Shown here: one piece after another, positions 1 to 8,084 of the stretch | How the letters are laid out: every line of letters begins with the position of its first letter | How positions within the stretch are numbered: position 1 is the first letter of the stretch | Assembly: GCA_040758525.1 (NCBI GenBank) | Contig: JBFLVQ010000025.1 | Location: forward strand, 1-33,198 | DNA: 33,198 nt | Direction: 5' to 3' | DNA from: JBFLVQ01 sp040758525 | GTDB lineage: Bacteria > Acidobacteriota > Blastocatellia > Chloracidobacteriales > JADJPF01 | Program-made: the position numbers and the translations under genes | The notes under the pieces: generated by a model | Seen by the model: only the letters and a program-made list of their open reading frames with translations | Told to the model about the DNA's origin: nothing | The model's database searches: none

Positions 1-312
1 GAGGAAGCTGTTCTTGGGATCGTAGTAGTTCTCGACATTGCCACGTAATGAGAGTTCATTGTATAGATAGTTATTGATCTGCTCGATAAGCAGCTCTGGC
101 TGGCTAGATTGCTGAGCAGAGACACGTGTCGCAATTACTTGTGCGATCTGATCGAGCCGACGCAGATATGCCTCGACATCAAGAGATGGATATTCACATT
201 TCGCGATCAGCAATGCGGCGCGGCCTAGATCAATCTCCGCTTCTGATTTGAGGACTTCTGCGGTGAACTGCTCTGGCCCGCTGCTGCTAGGGCTGCTGTG
301 GGCTTTCATCAT
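1..312 (-). CDS. SirB1/transglutaminase-like protein, N-terminal part (runs off left edge)
   Basis: The reverse strand opens with ATG ATG AAA GCC at 312 and stays open for 104 codons to the window edge, so only the N-terminus is present. The segment is helical and ends in residues reading NNYLYNELSLRGNVENYYDP followed by KNSFL. This closely resembles the N-terminal part of the SirB1 (transglutaminase-like plus TPR) family, where the same stretch precedes a conserved block on rules for the catalytic-like domain. Family function is poorly defined; the catalytic-like region lies outside the window. It sits 71 bases downstream of the HD-GYP gene on the same strand and could be co-transcribed with it. 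No strong Shine-Dalgarno is visible. The family assignment rests on a short conserved motif, so confidence is moderate. Confidence 0.65.
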   Translation of the reverse strand, partial: MMKAHSSPSSSGPEQFTAEVLKSEAEIDLGRAALLIAKCEYPSLDVEAYLRRLDQIAQVIATRVSAQQSSQPELLIEQINNYLYNELSLRGNVENYYDPKNSFL

Positions 313-383
313 TTATAGACTTCAGTGAATTTCTCGCTTTACATCATATATGCTGGCGATGATTTTCACAAATCGATACTGCA

Positions 384-2306
384 CTAACTAGCAACTAGCA
401 CTCGTTCGTAAACCTTGGAGGCAAGAAAGAGCCGAAACAGCTCCAGATCAAGCTGGCCAGCTTTTACCTCTGATTCAATAATACTAAGCGCCTTCTCTAC
501 AGGAACAGCCTTCTTGTAAGGACGATCAGAGGCAGTAAGCGCATCAAAAATGTCTGAGATCGACATCATACGCGATTGTATAGGGATCTCGGCTGCGCTT
601 ACCCCATAAGGATAGCCTCGGCCATTGAGCTTCTCATGATGATAGCCAGCAATGCGTGGGATGTTCTTCCATTCCTGTAGCCAAGGTATTTGTGAGAGAA
701 AGACAAAAGTATGATAGGCATGCTGTTCAATCTCACGCCGTTCAGTATCGCTTAATGAGCCGCGCGGAATCGATAGAGTATGTATCTCTTCTGCACTTAG
801 CAATGGTGCCTGACTACCATCAAAGAGTTCGAAAGTGTGTGCAGCAATCGTAAGTAAGCGCTCAAATGAGCCTTCTGCCAGCACCGTAGGCTCATTGCTC
901 TTGAGCACAATCGACCACATCTCATCAATCTCAGACAGCTCTCTCTCCAGTTCACAATCAAGATCTGGCTGAGATGCTAAATAGGCATCCCGCCCTTGTG
1001 CTAGCAGATAGTCAAGCTTACGCTGTGAACTGCCAACCCGTCGTACTTGGCGATAGTAATCAAATCGCCAGCGTAGCAGTTCCAACTGTAATGGATAGAG
1101 CTTCTTTGCTTTCACAAGTACTTCCTCGCGTACACCTACTTTGCCAAAGTCATGTAGCAGCGAAGCGTAGCGTATCTCGGTAAGCTGATCACAATTGAAA
1201 GAGATTCCACTGAAAGGAGGCTCGTTAATACGATCCACTAACTCTGCTAGCGCTACCGTGAGATCTGCAACTCTCGCGGAATGTCCTGAAGTAGTAGGAT
1301 CTCGTTGCTCAATGGCGGTAACAGCGGCGCTAACAAAACCCTCAAAAAGTTTCTTAATATTCTGATAGAGCATAGAGTTCTCTAACGCCACGGCTGCTTG
1401 CGAACCTAGCGAGGCCACCACATCAACGAGATCTTGAGGATAGGGTATGACTTGACTTTCGACTGCGGCAGCACTGACCAGCTTGGCAGCCGGGTCAAGC
1501 TTGTGATTGATGAGTTGTAACACGCCAATCACTTCGTTGAAAGCATTTGGCATTGGCACAACCAGCATCGATTTGGTACGGTAGCCCGTCTCCTCATCAA
1601 ATGAACGATTAAAGATATAGGGCGCCTCGGCAGGAAGGTTATAGACATCCTCGATTGCCAATGGAATGCCTGTCTCAGCAACAAACCCAGCCATAGATTG
1701 ATAAGAGATAGGGATGGTAAATTCGGTAAGCTTCTGCTTAATACTCTGGTTCTGGGCAAACTTAAAGCGCAGTCGTGAGCTACCATCACTAGCCGATTCT
1801 ACCAAATAAAGGCTGGCAGCATCTGAGCGTGTTACCTCTCGGCTTTTGCTTACAATCATTTCCAGCAACTTCTCCATATCACGCTCAGAAGTAAGCGCCA
1901 TGCCTACATGATTTAGCTCATACATAATCTGTGTCTGCCATTCCAGGCGTGTTTGAGCACTCTCGGCGGTCTCATGCAATTGTAGGAAACGCAGTGCATT
2001 CTCGATCTGTTGACAGACAAATGTGTATGGTGCTGAATTAGGTAAGAAGGCGTAGATGCTATTTATTAATTCCGCTGGTAACGCAGCGAATTTACGCTCA
2101 TTGCCGACTAAGATCAAACAGCGCTGTGGCGATGGGCGCGCTAGTGGCGAGGTAATCGACAAACCTGCCACTGTAGCTAATACCACGCCGGTTATGTTGG
2201 CAGTCTCTGCTGGTCTAAGCGGCGTAGTCTCAAAATGCGGTTGTAGCTTTTCTATAAATACTGCTAGCTTCTGATCTGCGAGATAGTAGATCTTTTGACG
2301 TGACAC
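384..2306 (-). CDS. GAF domain / HD-GYP phosphohydrolase (putative c-di-GMP phosphodiesterase)
   Basis: This 640-residue protein has an unassigned N-terminal region (1-115), a GAF sensor domain (about 130-312) and an HD-GYP-type metal phosphohydrolase domain (about 320-620). Visible HD-GYP signatures are GHSARV with H342, the LLHDFGK motif with H385 and D386, and HHEKLNGRGYP at 556-566. HD-GYP domains hydrolyse cyclic di-GMP, and cytoplasmic signalling is inferred here because no signal peptide or membrane segment is seen. Between the HD motif and the GYP block lies roughly 110-120 extra residues (about 400-520), so the catalytic region is far longer than the usual domain. The GTG start is supported by GGGAGG placed six bases upstream. 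No diguanylate cyclase is encoded in this window. The phosphodiesterase assignment follows the family; activity of this long variant is inferred. Confidence 0.88.
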   Translation of the reverse strand: MSRQKIYYLADQKLAVFIEKLQPHFETTPLRPAETANITGVVLATVAGLSITSPLARPSPQRCLILVGNERKFAALPAELINSIYAFLPNSAPYTFVCQQIENALRFLQLHETAESAQTRLEWQTQIMYELNHVGMALTSERDMEKLLEMIVSKSREVTRSDAASLYLVESASDGSSRLRFKFAQNQSIKQKLTEFTIPISYQSMAGFVAETGIPLAIEDVYNLPAEAPYIFNRSFDEETGYRTKSMLVVPMPNAFNEVIGVLQLINHKLDPAAKLVSAAAVESQVIPYPQDLVDVVASLGSQAAVALENSMLYQNIKKLFEGFVSAAVTAIEQRDPTTSGHSARVADLTVALAELVDRINEPPFSGISFNCDQLTEIRYASLLHDFGKVGVREEVLVKAKKLYPLQLELLRWRFDYYRQVRRVGSSQRKLDYLLAQGRDAYLASQPDLDCELERELSEIDEMWSIVLKSNEPTVLAEGSFERLLTIAAHTFELFDGSQAPLLSAEEIHTLSIPRGSLSDTERREIEQHAYHTFVFLSQIPWLQEWKNIPRIAGYHHEKLNGRGYPYGVSAAEIPIQSRMMSISDIFDALTASDRPYKKAVPVEKALSIIESEVKAGQLDLELFRLFLASKVYERVLVAS

Positions 2307-2393
2307 TAAATCCTCCCACCCGAATGGTTTCTATATTCCTAACGCTTACGGGTAAAATGGATCAAGACTCGAAATAATTGAAGGCGCATACCT

Positions 2394-3536
2394 ATGAATG
2401 AGGAACTTCGGCAGTTTTTCCCCATAATAAAAAATTATATCTACTTGAACCATGCTGCGATTACACCCTATTCGACACGTGTTAACGCATCGCTCGCCGC
2501 CATCATTAATGATATCACTGAAAATGGCGCGGTCAACTGGCATAATTGGCTTGCCTTGATCGATCAGACACGTGCGGCAGCAGCCCGCCTGATCGGCGCA
2601 CAGACCGAGCAGATCGCTTTTGTGGGCAATACCTCGGATGGTCTCTCAGCAATTGCTAATGGTATAGATTGGCGTGCTGGTGACAATATTGTTAGCTGTG
2701 ATATAGAGTTTCCTGCCAATGTCTATCCTTGGATGCGGCTGGCCAAATATGGTGTCGAATTACGACAGGCGCATGCTCTTGATGGGCGTGTGATACCTGA
2801 TACACTCTTTGCCCTGGTGGATAGCCGTACACGCCTGATTGCGCTTAGCTGGGTACAGTATGCCAGTGGCTTACGCGCTGATTTAGGCACAATAGGCGCT
2901 TTCTGTCGTGAGCATAATCTGCTCTTTGTCCTTGATGCAATACAAGGATTGGGCGCTCTACAGCTTGATGTCGAAGCAGATTTAGTAGACGCCCTGACTG
3001 CCGATTCACATAAGTTTCTAATGGGTCCAGAAGGACTTGGTCTGCTCTTTCTCTCCTCGCGTGCACTTGCTCAGGTCCAGCCAAGCGTAGTGGGTTGGAT
3101 GTCGGTTAAAGAATGGTGGCGCTGCTTCGATGAAAAATTTGACTACCAGTTAGACTATCTGCCAGGCACGCTACGTTTCGAATGTGGCACACCAAATACG
3201 ATTGGGCTGCATGCACTACACGCCGCTCTTACCCTGATTCTGGAAGTAGGACCAGCCAGAATCGAATCCTATCTGCTAGATCTATGCGACTATCTGCGTG
3301 CTGGACTGGCACGGCTGGGTTTTGAGCAATTATTACCCAAAGGGCGTAGTGAGGCATCGGCAATTGTCTGTTGTCGCCACCCTAAGCACTCGCCCGAGGA
3401 ATTCTATCAGGCACTGATTAAACGCAAGATTATCTGTGCGCCACGTTGTGGCTGGCTACGTATTTCACCGCATTTCTATAATAGCTATACAGAGATCGAT
3501 ACATTGCTCGCGGCGCTTGCTGAACTTACTAGTTAA
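2394..3536 (+). CDS. Aminotransferase class V (cysteine desulfurase-like fold) PLP enzyme
   Basis: A 380-residue cytosolic PLP enzyme of the class V aminotransferase/NifS-like superfamily. The N-terminus has the family phrase YLNHAAITPYS (17-27). Cofactor-binding residues are recognisable: D181 in LDAIQGLGA for the pyridine nitrogen, Q184 beside it, and the Schiff-base lysine K207 in DSHKFLMGPEG. Length is normal for the family. It lacks the obvious cysteine-containing loop that would make a confident sulfur-mobilising IscS/NifS call, and no iron-sulfur assembly gene is nearby, so the substrate is unknown; isopenicillin-epimerase-like or kynureninase-like relatives are alternatives. It is divergent from the HD-GYP gene and followed by a nested inverted repeat. 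The ATG at 2394 has a weak GAAGG upstream. Confidence 0.85.
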   Translation: MNEELRQFFPIIKNYIYLNHAAITPYSTRVNASLAAIINDITENGAVNWHNWLALIDQTRAAAARLIGAQTEQIAFVGNTSDGLSAIANGIDWRAGDNIVSCDIEFPANVYPWMRLAKYGVELRQAHALDGRVIPDTLFALVDSRTRLIALSWVQYASGLRADLGTIGAFCREHNLLFVLDAIQGLGALQLDVEADLVDALTADSHKFLMGPEGLGLLFLSSRALAQVQPSVVGWMSVKEWWRCFDEKFDYQLDYLPGTLRFECGTPNTIGLHALHAALTLILEVGPARIESYLLDLCDYLRAGLARLGFEQLLPKGRSEASAIVCCRHPKHSPEEFYQALIKRKIICAPRCGWLRISPHFYNSYTEIDTLLAALAELTS

Positions 3537-3550
3537 ATATCTCGAGCTCC

Positions 3551-3599
3551 TTATAACTGCTAACTAATTTTTGCCATTGGATGGCAAAGCAGGTTATAA
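3551..3599. repeat. Nested inverted repeat (two-tier stem)
   Basis: The outer arms TTATAACTGCT (3551-3561) and AGCAGGTTATAA (3588-3599) pair over eleven bases with one bulged G at 3592. The inner arms TTGCCAT (3571-3577) and ATGGCAA (3581-3587) pair perfectly around a three-base loop. It lies between the aminotransferase stop and the hybrid kinase start. No T-tract follows on the plus strand, so it is not a textbook intrinsic terminator. It may act as an RNA processing or 3' end structure, or as a DNA cruciform; function is inferred only. Confidence 0.6.
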
Positions 3600-3686
3600 T
3601 CAAGCCGCTAGCAACCCATACAGAAACCACGCATGTCAATAGCGACAAATTAACGTATTAGCTTAACCATTTAACATTGGCGGATA

Positions 3687-5789
3687 ATGACGGAGAGAAA
3701 AGATTCTCCACAACTTGATAATACTAAACTGGCCACGTCAAGATCGCTCACCAGTATGGTGCGGCGTAACGCGCGTCAACAGATCTTCTCAGCACTGCGT
3801 GCTAATCTGCGTGATCGCTCCTCGTTAACTACAATTCTCACCATCTTGATAGACACTTTTCAATGTGATCGCGCGCTTATCTGTGCGCTCGGCGAGGACG
3901 GTTATATAACTATTGATGCTGAAGCCTGCCGTCCAAATGTAGGTGCGCGGCTTACAGATATGGTGATCCCCTCGGTAATACTGCCGTCAATGTTGCTTGC
4001 ACAATTACACAAGCAGCAGATTCCCCTCACGATCTCTGCAGTATCCGTGCCACGCCTCTCAAAAGAATTGGCTGAGTGGTTTACTGCTAGCCATACTGCT
4101 TCTGCGCTTGTCTACACAATTGCCGCCCGTGAAGATCAGCAATGGCTATTAGTACTATGTCAATCCTTCTATCCACGGCAGTGGAAAAGAGGCGAGAAGA
4201 GCTTCTTTAAGGAGACGGCAGAGTATTTGCTGATTGCCCTAGAAGCCACACGCTCCTACGCTGAGCTAATAGAATCGCAACGTCGCTACCGGGAGATGTT
4301 TGAGCATGCCCTTAACGGTATCTATCAGAGCACTCCAGATGGTCGCTTTTTAGCTGTCAATCCTGTGCTTGCCGAGACACTTGGCTACAAGGATGCAGCA
4401 GAATTGCTTTCCATCGATATTGCCGAGGATCTATATGTAGAAGGAGCCGATCGTGAGCCGCTGAAACGGTTGCTTGAGACACAAGGGTATGTTAAAGGGC
4501 ATGAACAGCGACTACGCCGCAAAGATGGCCGTATCCTTATTATGATGGAATATGCCCGTGCTGTACGCGATTCCCAAGGCAATGTACTCTACTATGAGGG
4601 CACACTCGAAGATATTACGGAAAAGAAGCTGCTTGAACAACAATTACAGCAATCACAAAAGATGGACTCAATAGGCCGGCTAGCAGGCGGTATTGCCCAT
4701 GACTTCAATAATCTGCTTGCTGGTATCCTTGGCTATACATCAATGCTTAAGCAGGGTTGTGAGCCTAGCGAACCTTGCTATAAACCGATTAGCATGGTTG
4801 AGGAATTATCCAAGCGTGCCGCTCAGCTTACAGCACATCTGCTTAGCTTTTCACGTAGCGGATTGTCACAGGTTGCCCCACTTAACATTAATCGTATTGT
4901 GCACGAGATTGTCAGTCTACTTGAGCATACTCTCGATAAGCGTATACAGATCGAAGTAGAGTGTAATGAAACGCTTGCGAATATAGAGGCAGATAGTGGC
5001 CAACTTCATCAAGCATTGCTGAATATCTGCCTCAATGCCCGTGACGCAATGCCGCAGGGTGGACAACTTTTATTAGTTACAGGAGAGGTGCTGCTTGATG
5101 AAGAGTTTGTACGTCTGCATATGGGCACGCAAATCGGACACTATGTCTACCTATCGATCAGTGACACCGGTATGGGTATGAGTGCGGAAACACTGGCACG
5201 TATCTTTGAACCCTTCTTCACTACAAAAGAGCCAGGCAAAGGCACAGGGCTTGGTCTTGCGATGGTTTATGGTATTGTCAAAAGGCACAATGGCACAATC
5301 ACGGTTGAGAGCAGACCAGGACGTGGTAGTACCTTCACAATCTATTTCCCTATTTGTGACAAGCCAGAAATTTTACTGACTGACACTACTCCAATTGTTG
5401 CAGAGGGTGGCAAGGAGACTATATTGGTAATTGATGATGAGGAACATATAAGGGAGTTGTTCAACGACATCCTCTCAAGCCATGGTTATCGTGTACACAT
5501 AGCCTGCGATGGTCCACAGGCAATTGAACTATTGCATACTAAGGTTCAACAAGTAGATCTGATTATTACTGATATGATTATGCCAAATATGAGTGTGCAG
5601 GAGATTGTTGCCCGGTTGAGACGACTTACCCCGCAGGCTCGTATACTGGTCTCTAGCGGTTTTGGCGACTATAGCGTAATTGAGCAGATGATTGCTGATG
5701 GTCAGGTAGGATTTCTTCAGAAGCCTTTCTCGGTTGAGGATCTGCTATTAGCAGTGCGTAAGATGCTCGACCGTCCGCCCACCCTTTGA
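3687..5789 (+). CDS. Hybrid sensor histidine kinase (GAF-like, PAS, HisKA, HATPase, receiver)
   Basis: A 700-residue soluble hybrid kinase. Domains in order: a GAF-like sensor region (about 30-190), a PAS domain (about 200-315), HisKA with the phosphoacceptor H338 in GGIAHDFNNLLAGILGY, a HATPase domain with N450, D493 in SDTGMGM and the GTGLGL G2 box at 519-524, then a C-terminal receiver with acidic pair D583/D584, phosphoacceptor D629 in ITDMIMPN and K679. It should autophosphorylate on H338 and pass phosphate to its own receiver. No DNA-binding output and no separate response regulator are adjacent, so downstream partners are unknown. No signal peptide or membrane spans are visible, indicating a cytoplasmic signal. 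The ATG at 3687 lacks a strong ribosome-binding site. It converges with the small zinc-ribbon gene. Confidence 0.93.
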   Translation: MTERKDSPQLDNTKLATSRSLTSMVRRNARQQIFSALRANLRDRSSLTTILTILIDTFQCDRALICALGEDGYITIDAEACRPNVGARLTDMVIPSVILPSMLLAQLHKQQIPLTISAVSVPRLSKELAEWFTASHTASALVYTIAAREDQQWLLVLCQSFYPRQWKRGEKSFFKETAEYLLIALEATRSYAELIESQRRYREMFEHALNGIYQSTPDGRFLAVNPVLAETLGYKDAAELLSIDIAEDLYVEGADREPLKRLLETQGYVKGHEQRLRRKDGRILIMMEYARAVRDSQGNVLYYEGTLEDITEKKLLEQQLQQSQKMDSIGRLAGGIAHDFNNLLAGILGYTSMLKQGCEPSEPCYKPISMVEELSKRAAQLTAHLLSFSRSGLSQVAPLNINRIVHEIVSLLEHTLDKRIQIEVECNETLANIEADSGQLHQALLNICLNARDAMPQGGQLLLVTGEVLLDEEFVRLHMGTQIGHYVYLSISDTGMGMSAETLARIFEPFFTTKEPGKGTGLGLAMVYGIVKRHNGTITVESRPGRGSTFTIYFPICDKPEILLTDTTPIVAEGGKETILVIDDEEHIRELFNDILSSHGYRVHIACDGPQAIELLHTKVQQVDLIITDMIMPNMSVQEIVARLRRLTPQARILVSSGFGDYSVIEQMIADGQVGFLQKPFSVEDLLLAVRKMLDRPPTL

Positions 5790-5841
5790 TATTTGATTGG
5801 CGGTACGGTCGAGGTTTGTAAAGGCTGCAGTGATCATCGGG

Positions 5842-6114
5842 TTATATGAATACTACAGATTGAAAGTTGGGAATGTCGAAACGAGTAGAACAGCGCTTAT
5901 TCTTGCAGACCAACACGTCATCGACACGTACCAGGTGATTGCGGGCCTTGGCAAATTTGGCACGATCGATCTCGGAGGCGTGCGAGGGAAGCGAGCGCTT
6001 CTTGCTACGCTCGATCCATTGTATCTCATAGTCAGCGCGCTGCCGACACTTTGGGCAGGTGTAATTGGCGGTCTTCATCACACGGCGCTCGGTGTAAAAC
6101 TCCCGTTCATCCAT
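5842..6114 (-). CDS. Small zinc-ribbon protein of unknown function
   Basis: A 90-residue protein with two cysteine pairs, C20-P-K-C23 and C70-x4-C75, that could bind one zinc ion. The middle is highly basic (IERSKKRS and a KFAKAR stretch), compatible with nucleic-acid contact, but this is inference. I chose the ATG at 6114 over a GTG six bases upstream because AGGAGG lies five bases before this ATG and would overlap the earlier codon. An ORF on the opposite strand covers the same DNA but has no recognisable motif and no ribosome-binding site. I do not recognise a named family. It is convergent with the hybrid kinase (52-base gap) and divergent from the next gene. Confidence 0.75.
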   Translation of the reverse strand: MDEREFYTERRVMKTANYTCPKCRQRADYEIQWIERSKKRSLPSHASEIDRAKFAKARNHLVRVDDVLVCKNKRCSTRFDIPNFQSVVFI

Positions 6115-6266
6115 ACTCACCTCCTGTAGTATTAAAGTAACAAATAACCTAGCGCAGATTCAACAAGCGGTTGAACAAAAAACCCCCTTTAGCAAGATTC
6201 TCCTGTTCCTGGCAATGGTTTTTTGACATCATGTGTGCTAAAGATCGAGCCAATAGGGGGTCAAGT

Positions 6267-7178
6267 ATGACAAAGCAAGCAACACCGGGAAAGACAGCCA
6301 CCAACCTGATTGCTAATACTGCTCTCTTTACCTGCTGTTCATATCAGCAGTTACATTTCTTTAAGTGTTCTTGCTGTGGTTGGCTGATGTGCTACTGCGT
6401 TGGCTGTCGGCAGGTTTTTACTTCATTGCGCAATTGTGCACAAACTGTTACGGTGGCAACTGGCCGTGCCTTCTTGTGCCCACGTTGCCAGAGCGAATTT
6501 ACCGATCAGCGTTTCTGGTCACTGCCTCAGACACAGACAACGCGTCAGGATCTGATCAATGCTGGTTATGATCATCTACTCTGTGATGAGGAGAATGTTG
6601 CTGACAATCACTGTCCTATAGTTTATCAAGATTCGCAGAGCAGACCACGCGCCGAATCGCTTAGTCTGGGCGCCCGTTGGCGTGGATGGTTAGGCAGTCT
6701 GTTCGAGTCGTTCCTGGTTAGCAACAAGTTGAAGTTTGGTCTTGTCCTAGGCATTATTGTAGGCGTGTTGGCGCCCGCCGTTTTTCTTGTAGTACGCTCG
6801 TCACAATCCAATATTGCCTATTTCAATTCTTCCGGGCGTTACCAGGCAAATATAAATGTAGATGGCAAGGAGGCTGCTATAGAGATTATTCTATTACAGC
6901 ATGAGACAACACTAAACGGACAGGTAACGGTTGCGCCCAAGTGGTTGGTAGGTGAGCGTCCTATTACAGAACAGTTGGAAACTGGCAATGTCACCCGTGA
7001 CATGATAACCTTTCGCACACGTGAGGTGGCAATAGGTAATAAATATTTCCGTAAGATTGCTTTTCACGGCACAATCAATGATCGAGGAATAATGAACGGA
7101 CAAATATCATTCAATTTTCCGGAACTAGACTTGCGTGTCCAAAATCTAGAGTTTGAAGCTTATCGCCAGCAACACTAA
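6267..7178 (+). CDS. Zinc-ribbon, single-span membrane protein of unknown function
   Basis: A 303-residue protein starting at the ATG at 6267, which follows AGGGGGT; an upstream in-frame ATG at 6171 would add 32 residues of unconvincing sequence. The N-terminal part is cysteine-rich: CC at 23-24, KCSCCG (34-38), CYCVGC (42-47) and CPRC (71-74), consistent with one or two zinc ribbons. After a linker there is one membrane span at about 157-176 (GLVLGIIVGVLAPAVFLVV). The remaining 125 residues are beta-rich, with repeated glycine-turn strands (GRYQANINVDGKEA, LNGQVTV, MNGQISFNF), suggesting a small beta-sandwich or barrel. Orientation is inferred as zinc ribbon in the cytoplasm and beta domain outside. 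Function unknown. The gene 3' end lies 19 bases before the next start, so the two may be co-transcribed. Confidence 0.8.
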   Translation: MTKQATPGKTATNLIANTALFTCCSYQQLHFFKCSCCGWLMCYCVGCRQVFTSLRNCAQTVTVATGRAFLCPRCQSEFTDQRFWSLPQTQTTRQDLINAGYDHLLCDEENVADNHCPIVYQDSQSRPRAESLSLGARWRGWLGSLFESFLVSNKLKFGLVLGIIVGVLAPAVFLVVRSSQSNIAYFNSSGRYQANINVDGKEAAIEIILLQHETTLNGQVTVAPKWLVGERPITEQLETGNVTRDMITFRTREVAIGNKYFRKIAFHGTINDRGIMNGQISFNFPELDLRVQNLEFEAYRQQH

Positions 7179-7197
7179 AACTCTGGGTAAGAAACCT

Positions 7198-7563
7198 ATG
7201 AAAAAACCCTTACTATTCGTGCTACTTTTTGCCTGCTTATCAAGTATCCACCTATCTACTGCTGCACAAGAGGAAGTCAATCAAAATATGGTTGAGTGTG
7301 CGCGTAATGACCTGGCAAAGGAGAAGAAGGTCGCTAAAGATCGTGTAGAGGTACGTAGTGTAACGCGTAAGACATTTCCCAACGGCTGCTTGGACGCAGC
7401 GCAAGAGGGCGAGATGTGTACTCAAGCGCTTACCCCTGGTCATCAGATACTGCTTTTTGTCAATGGAGAGAAAGACTCGCCAAATTATGAATATCGTACC
7501 AATGGTCGGCAATTGCGGCGTGTTGAGGGTGAGTCGCGTGGTCGTAGAATTAGTTGCCAGTAA
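7198..7563 (+). CDS. Small secreted cysteine-containing protein
   Basis: A 121-residue precursor with a clear signal peptide (MKKPLLFVLLFACLSSIHLS, cleavage near AA-Q at 22-24). The mature part has the pattern ARNDLAKEKKVAKDRVEV, then PNGCLDAAQEGEMCTQALTPG (61-81) and YEYRTNG. This arrangement resembles small exported proteins of cyanobacteria and other bacteria with a WPDG-C-LG...CTQAL..GY..V..YEY..DG pattern; I note it from memory and it needs a profile search. Four cysteines (34, 64, 74, 120) could make two disulfides outside the cytoplasm. An upstream in-frame ATG at 7153 overlaps the previous gene and spoils the signal peptide, so the ATG at 7198 is preferred, though its ribosome-binding site is weak. 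Confidence 0.78.
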   Translation: MKKPLLFVLLFACLSSIHLSTAAQEEVNQNMVECARNDLAKEKKVAKDRVEVRSVTRKTFPNGCLDAAQEGEMCTQALTPGHQILLFVNGEKDSPNYEYRTNGRQLRRVEGESRGRRISCQ

Positions 7564-7568
7564 AGATA

Positions 7569-7829
7569 TCACTCGCCATTTAGGTGGCGGCGTAAACGTG
7601 CACAGAACTCTTGCGCGGTTACATGATACTTAAAGGCTTTGCGCTCCCCTATAAAGATTACAGGTATCTCATAACGATAGCGCTCAAATAGCTCAGCATC
7701 TGTCTCGATGTTAACCTCTCGCAATTCGATCTGATGGCAACAAGGTGAAGCAAGTATGTTGGCCTTTGCCTCATCACATAAACAACAGCCGGGTTTGCTA
7801 TAAATAGTCACTACTATCTTTTTGCTCAT
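7569..7829 (-). CDS. Glutaredoxin-like protein (DUF836-type thioredoxin fold)
   Basis: An 86-residue thioredoxin-fold protein. The active site follows the first beta strand as YSKPGCCLCDEAK, giving C15-C-L-C18 (C-x2-C). The cis-proline region reads RYRYEIPVIFIGER, and the end is a short helix, as in the glutaredoxin-like DUF836 family. It should act as a small cytosolic thiol-disulfide reductant; the reductase partner is not in the window. GGGGAGG precedes the ATG by eight bases, a strong ribosome-binding site. The stop codon is only five bases from the end of the convergent secreted cysteine protein. Divergent from the lytic transglycosylase. Confidence 0.88.
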   Translation of the reverse strand: MSKKIVVTIYSKPGCCLCDEAKANILASPCCHQIELREVNIETDAELFERYRYEIPVIFIGERKAFKYHVTAQEFCARLRRHLNGE

Positions 7830-7857
7830 AACATATTCCTCCCCTGCAATCTCGATA

Positions 7858-7887
7858 TTGCCAGGTACAGGGAAGTTCCGCTAGACT
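7858..7887 (+). promoter_or_regulatory. Candidate sigma-70-type promoter for the lytic transglycosylase leader
   Basis: TTGCCA (7858-7863, five of six matches to TTGACA) and TAGACT (7882-7887, four of six to TATAAT) are separated by 18 bases. A small palindrome GGAAGTTCC lies in the spacer (7871-7879). Transcription would start near 7895 and produce a leader of about 190 bases. Predicted by eye only. Confidence 0.35.
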
Positions 7888-7917
7888 TATTGAAGGCCCA
7901 ACAAGCTCAACAATTAG

Positions 7918-8076
7918 CGGGAAGGGCAAATTTTTGTAACTTTTCCCGAAGGATAGCGTTAAAAGCTATGGGCGACAAGTTTACCATTCACGCAATACTA
8001 ATGCAGCAAGTCTCCTAGGGGAGACTGTAAAAGCACAGCAACAGAAGAAGGATCTGTTGACAATTTTTTTAAGAGG
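7918..8076 (+). promoter_or_regulatory. Structured 5' leader, possible attenuator or riboswitch
   Basis: Four stems can be drawn before the lytic transglycosylase. They are CGGGAA/TTCCCG (7918-7948), ATAGC/GCTAT (7953-7969), a perfect 7-bp stem AGTCTCC-TAGG-GGAGACT (8009-8026), and CAACAG/CTGTTG (8039-8059), which is followed by a run of seven T (8064-8070). The last stem plus T-run looks like a short intrinsic terminator just before the AAGAGG ribosome-binding site (8071-8076). This layout suits transcription attenuation of a murein hydrolase. The sequence lacks the conserved cores I know for c-di-GMP-I and ydaO (c-di-AMP) riboswitches, so no class is assigned. Confidence 0.45.
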
Positions 8077-8084
8077 TTTTTAGT

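Noticed and set aside
5797..6129. A plus-strand ORF of 110 codons over the zinc-ribbon gene
   Set aside because: It has no motif or ribosome-binding site, while the opposite strand has paired cysteines and a perfect AGGAGG.
6159..6175. TTCAAC/GTTGAA stem before the zinc-ribbon membrane gene
   Set aside because: Only six base pairs with no following T-tract; too weak to call an element.
7918..8070. A c-di-GMP-I or ydaO riboswitch
   Set aside because: The conserved cores (GACGCAAAGCC type or the ydaO GAACCCG-type block) are not seen, so only a generic structured leader is claimed.
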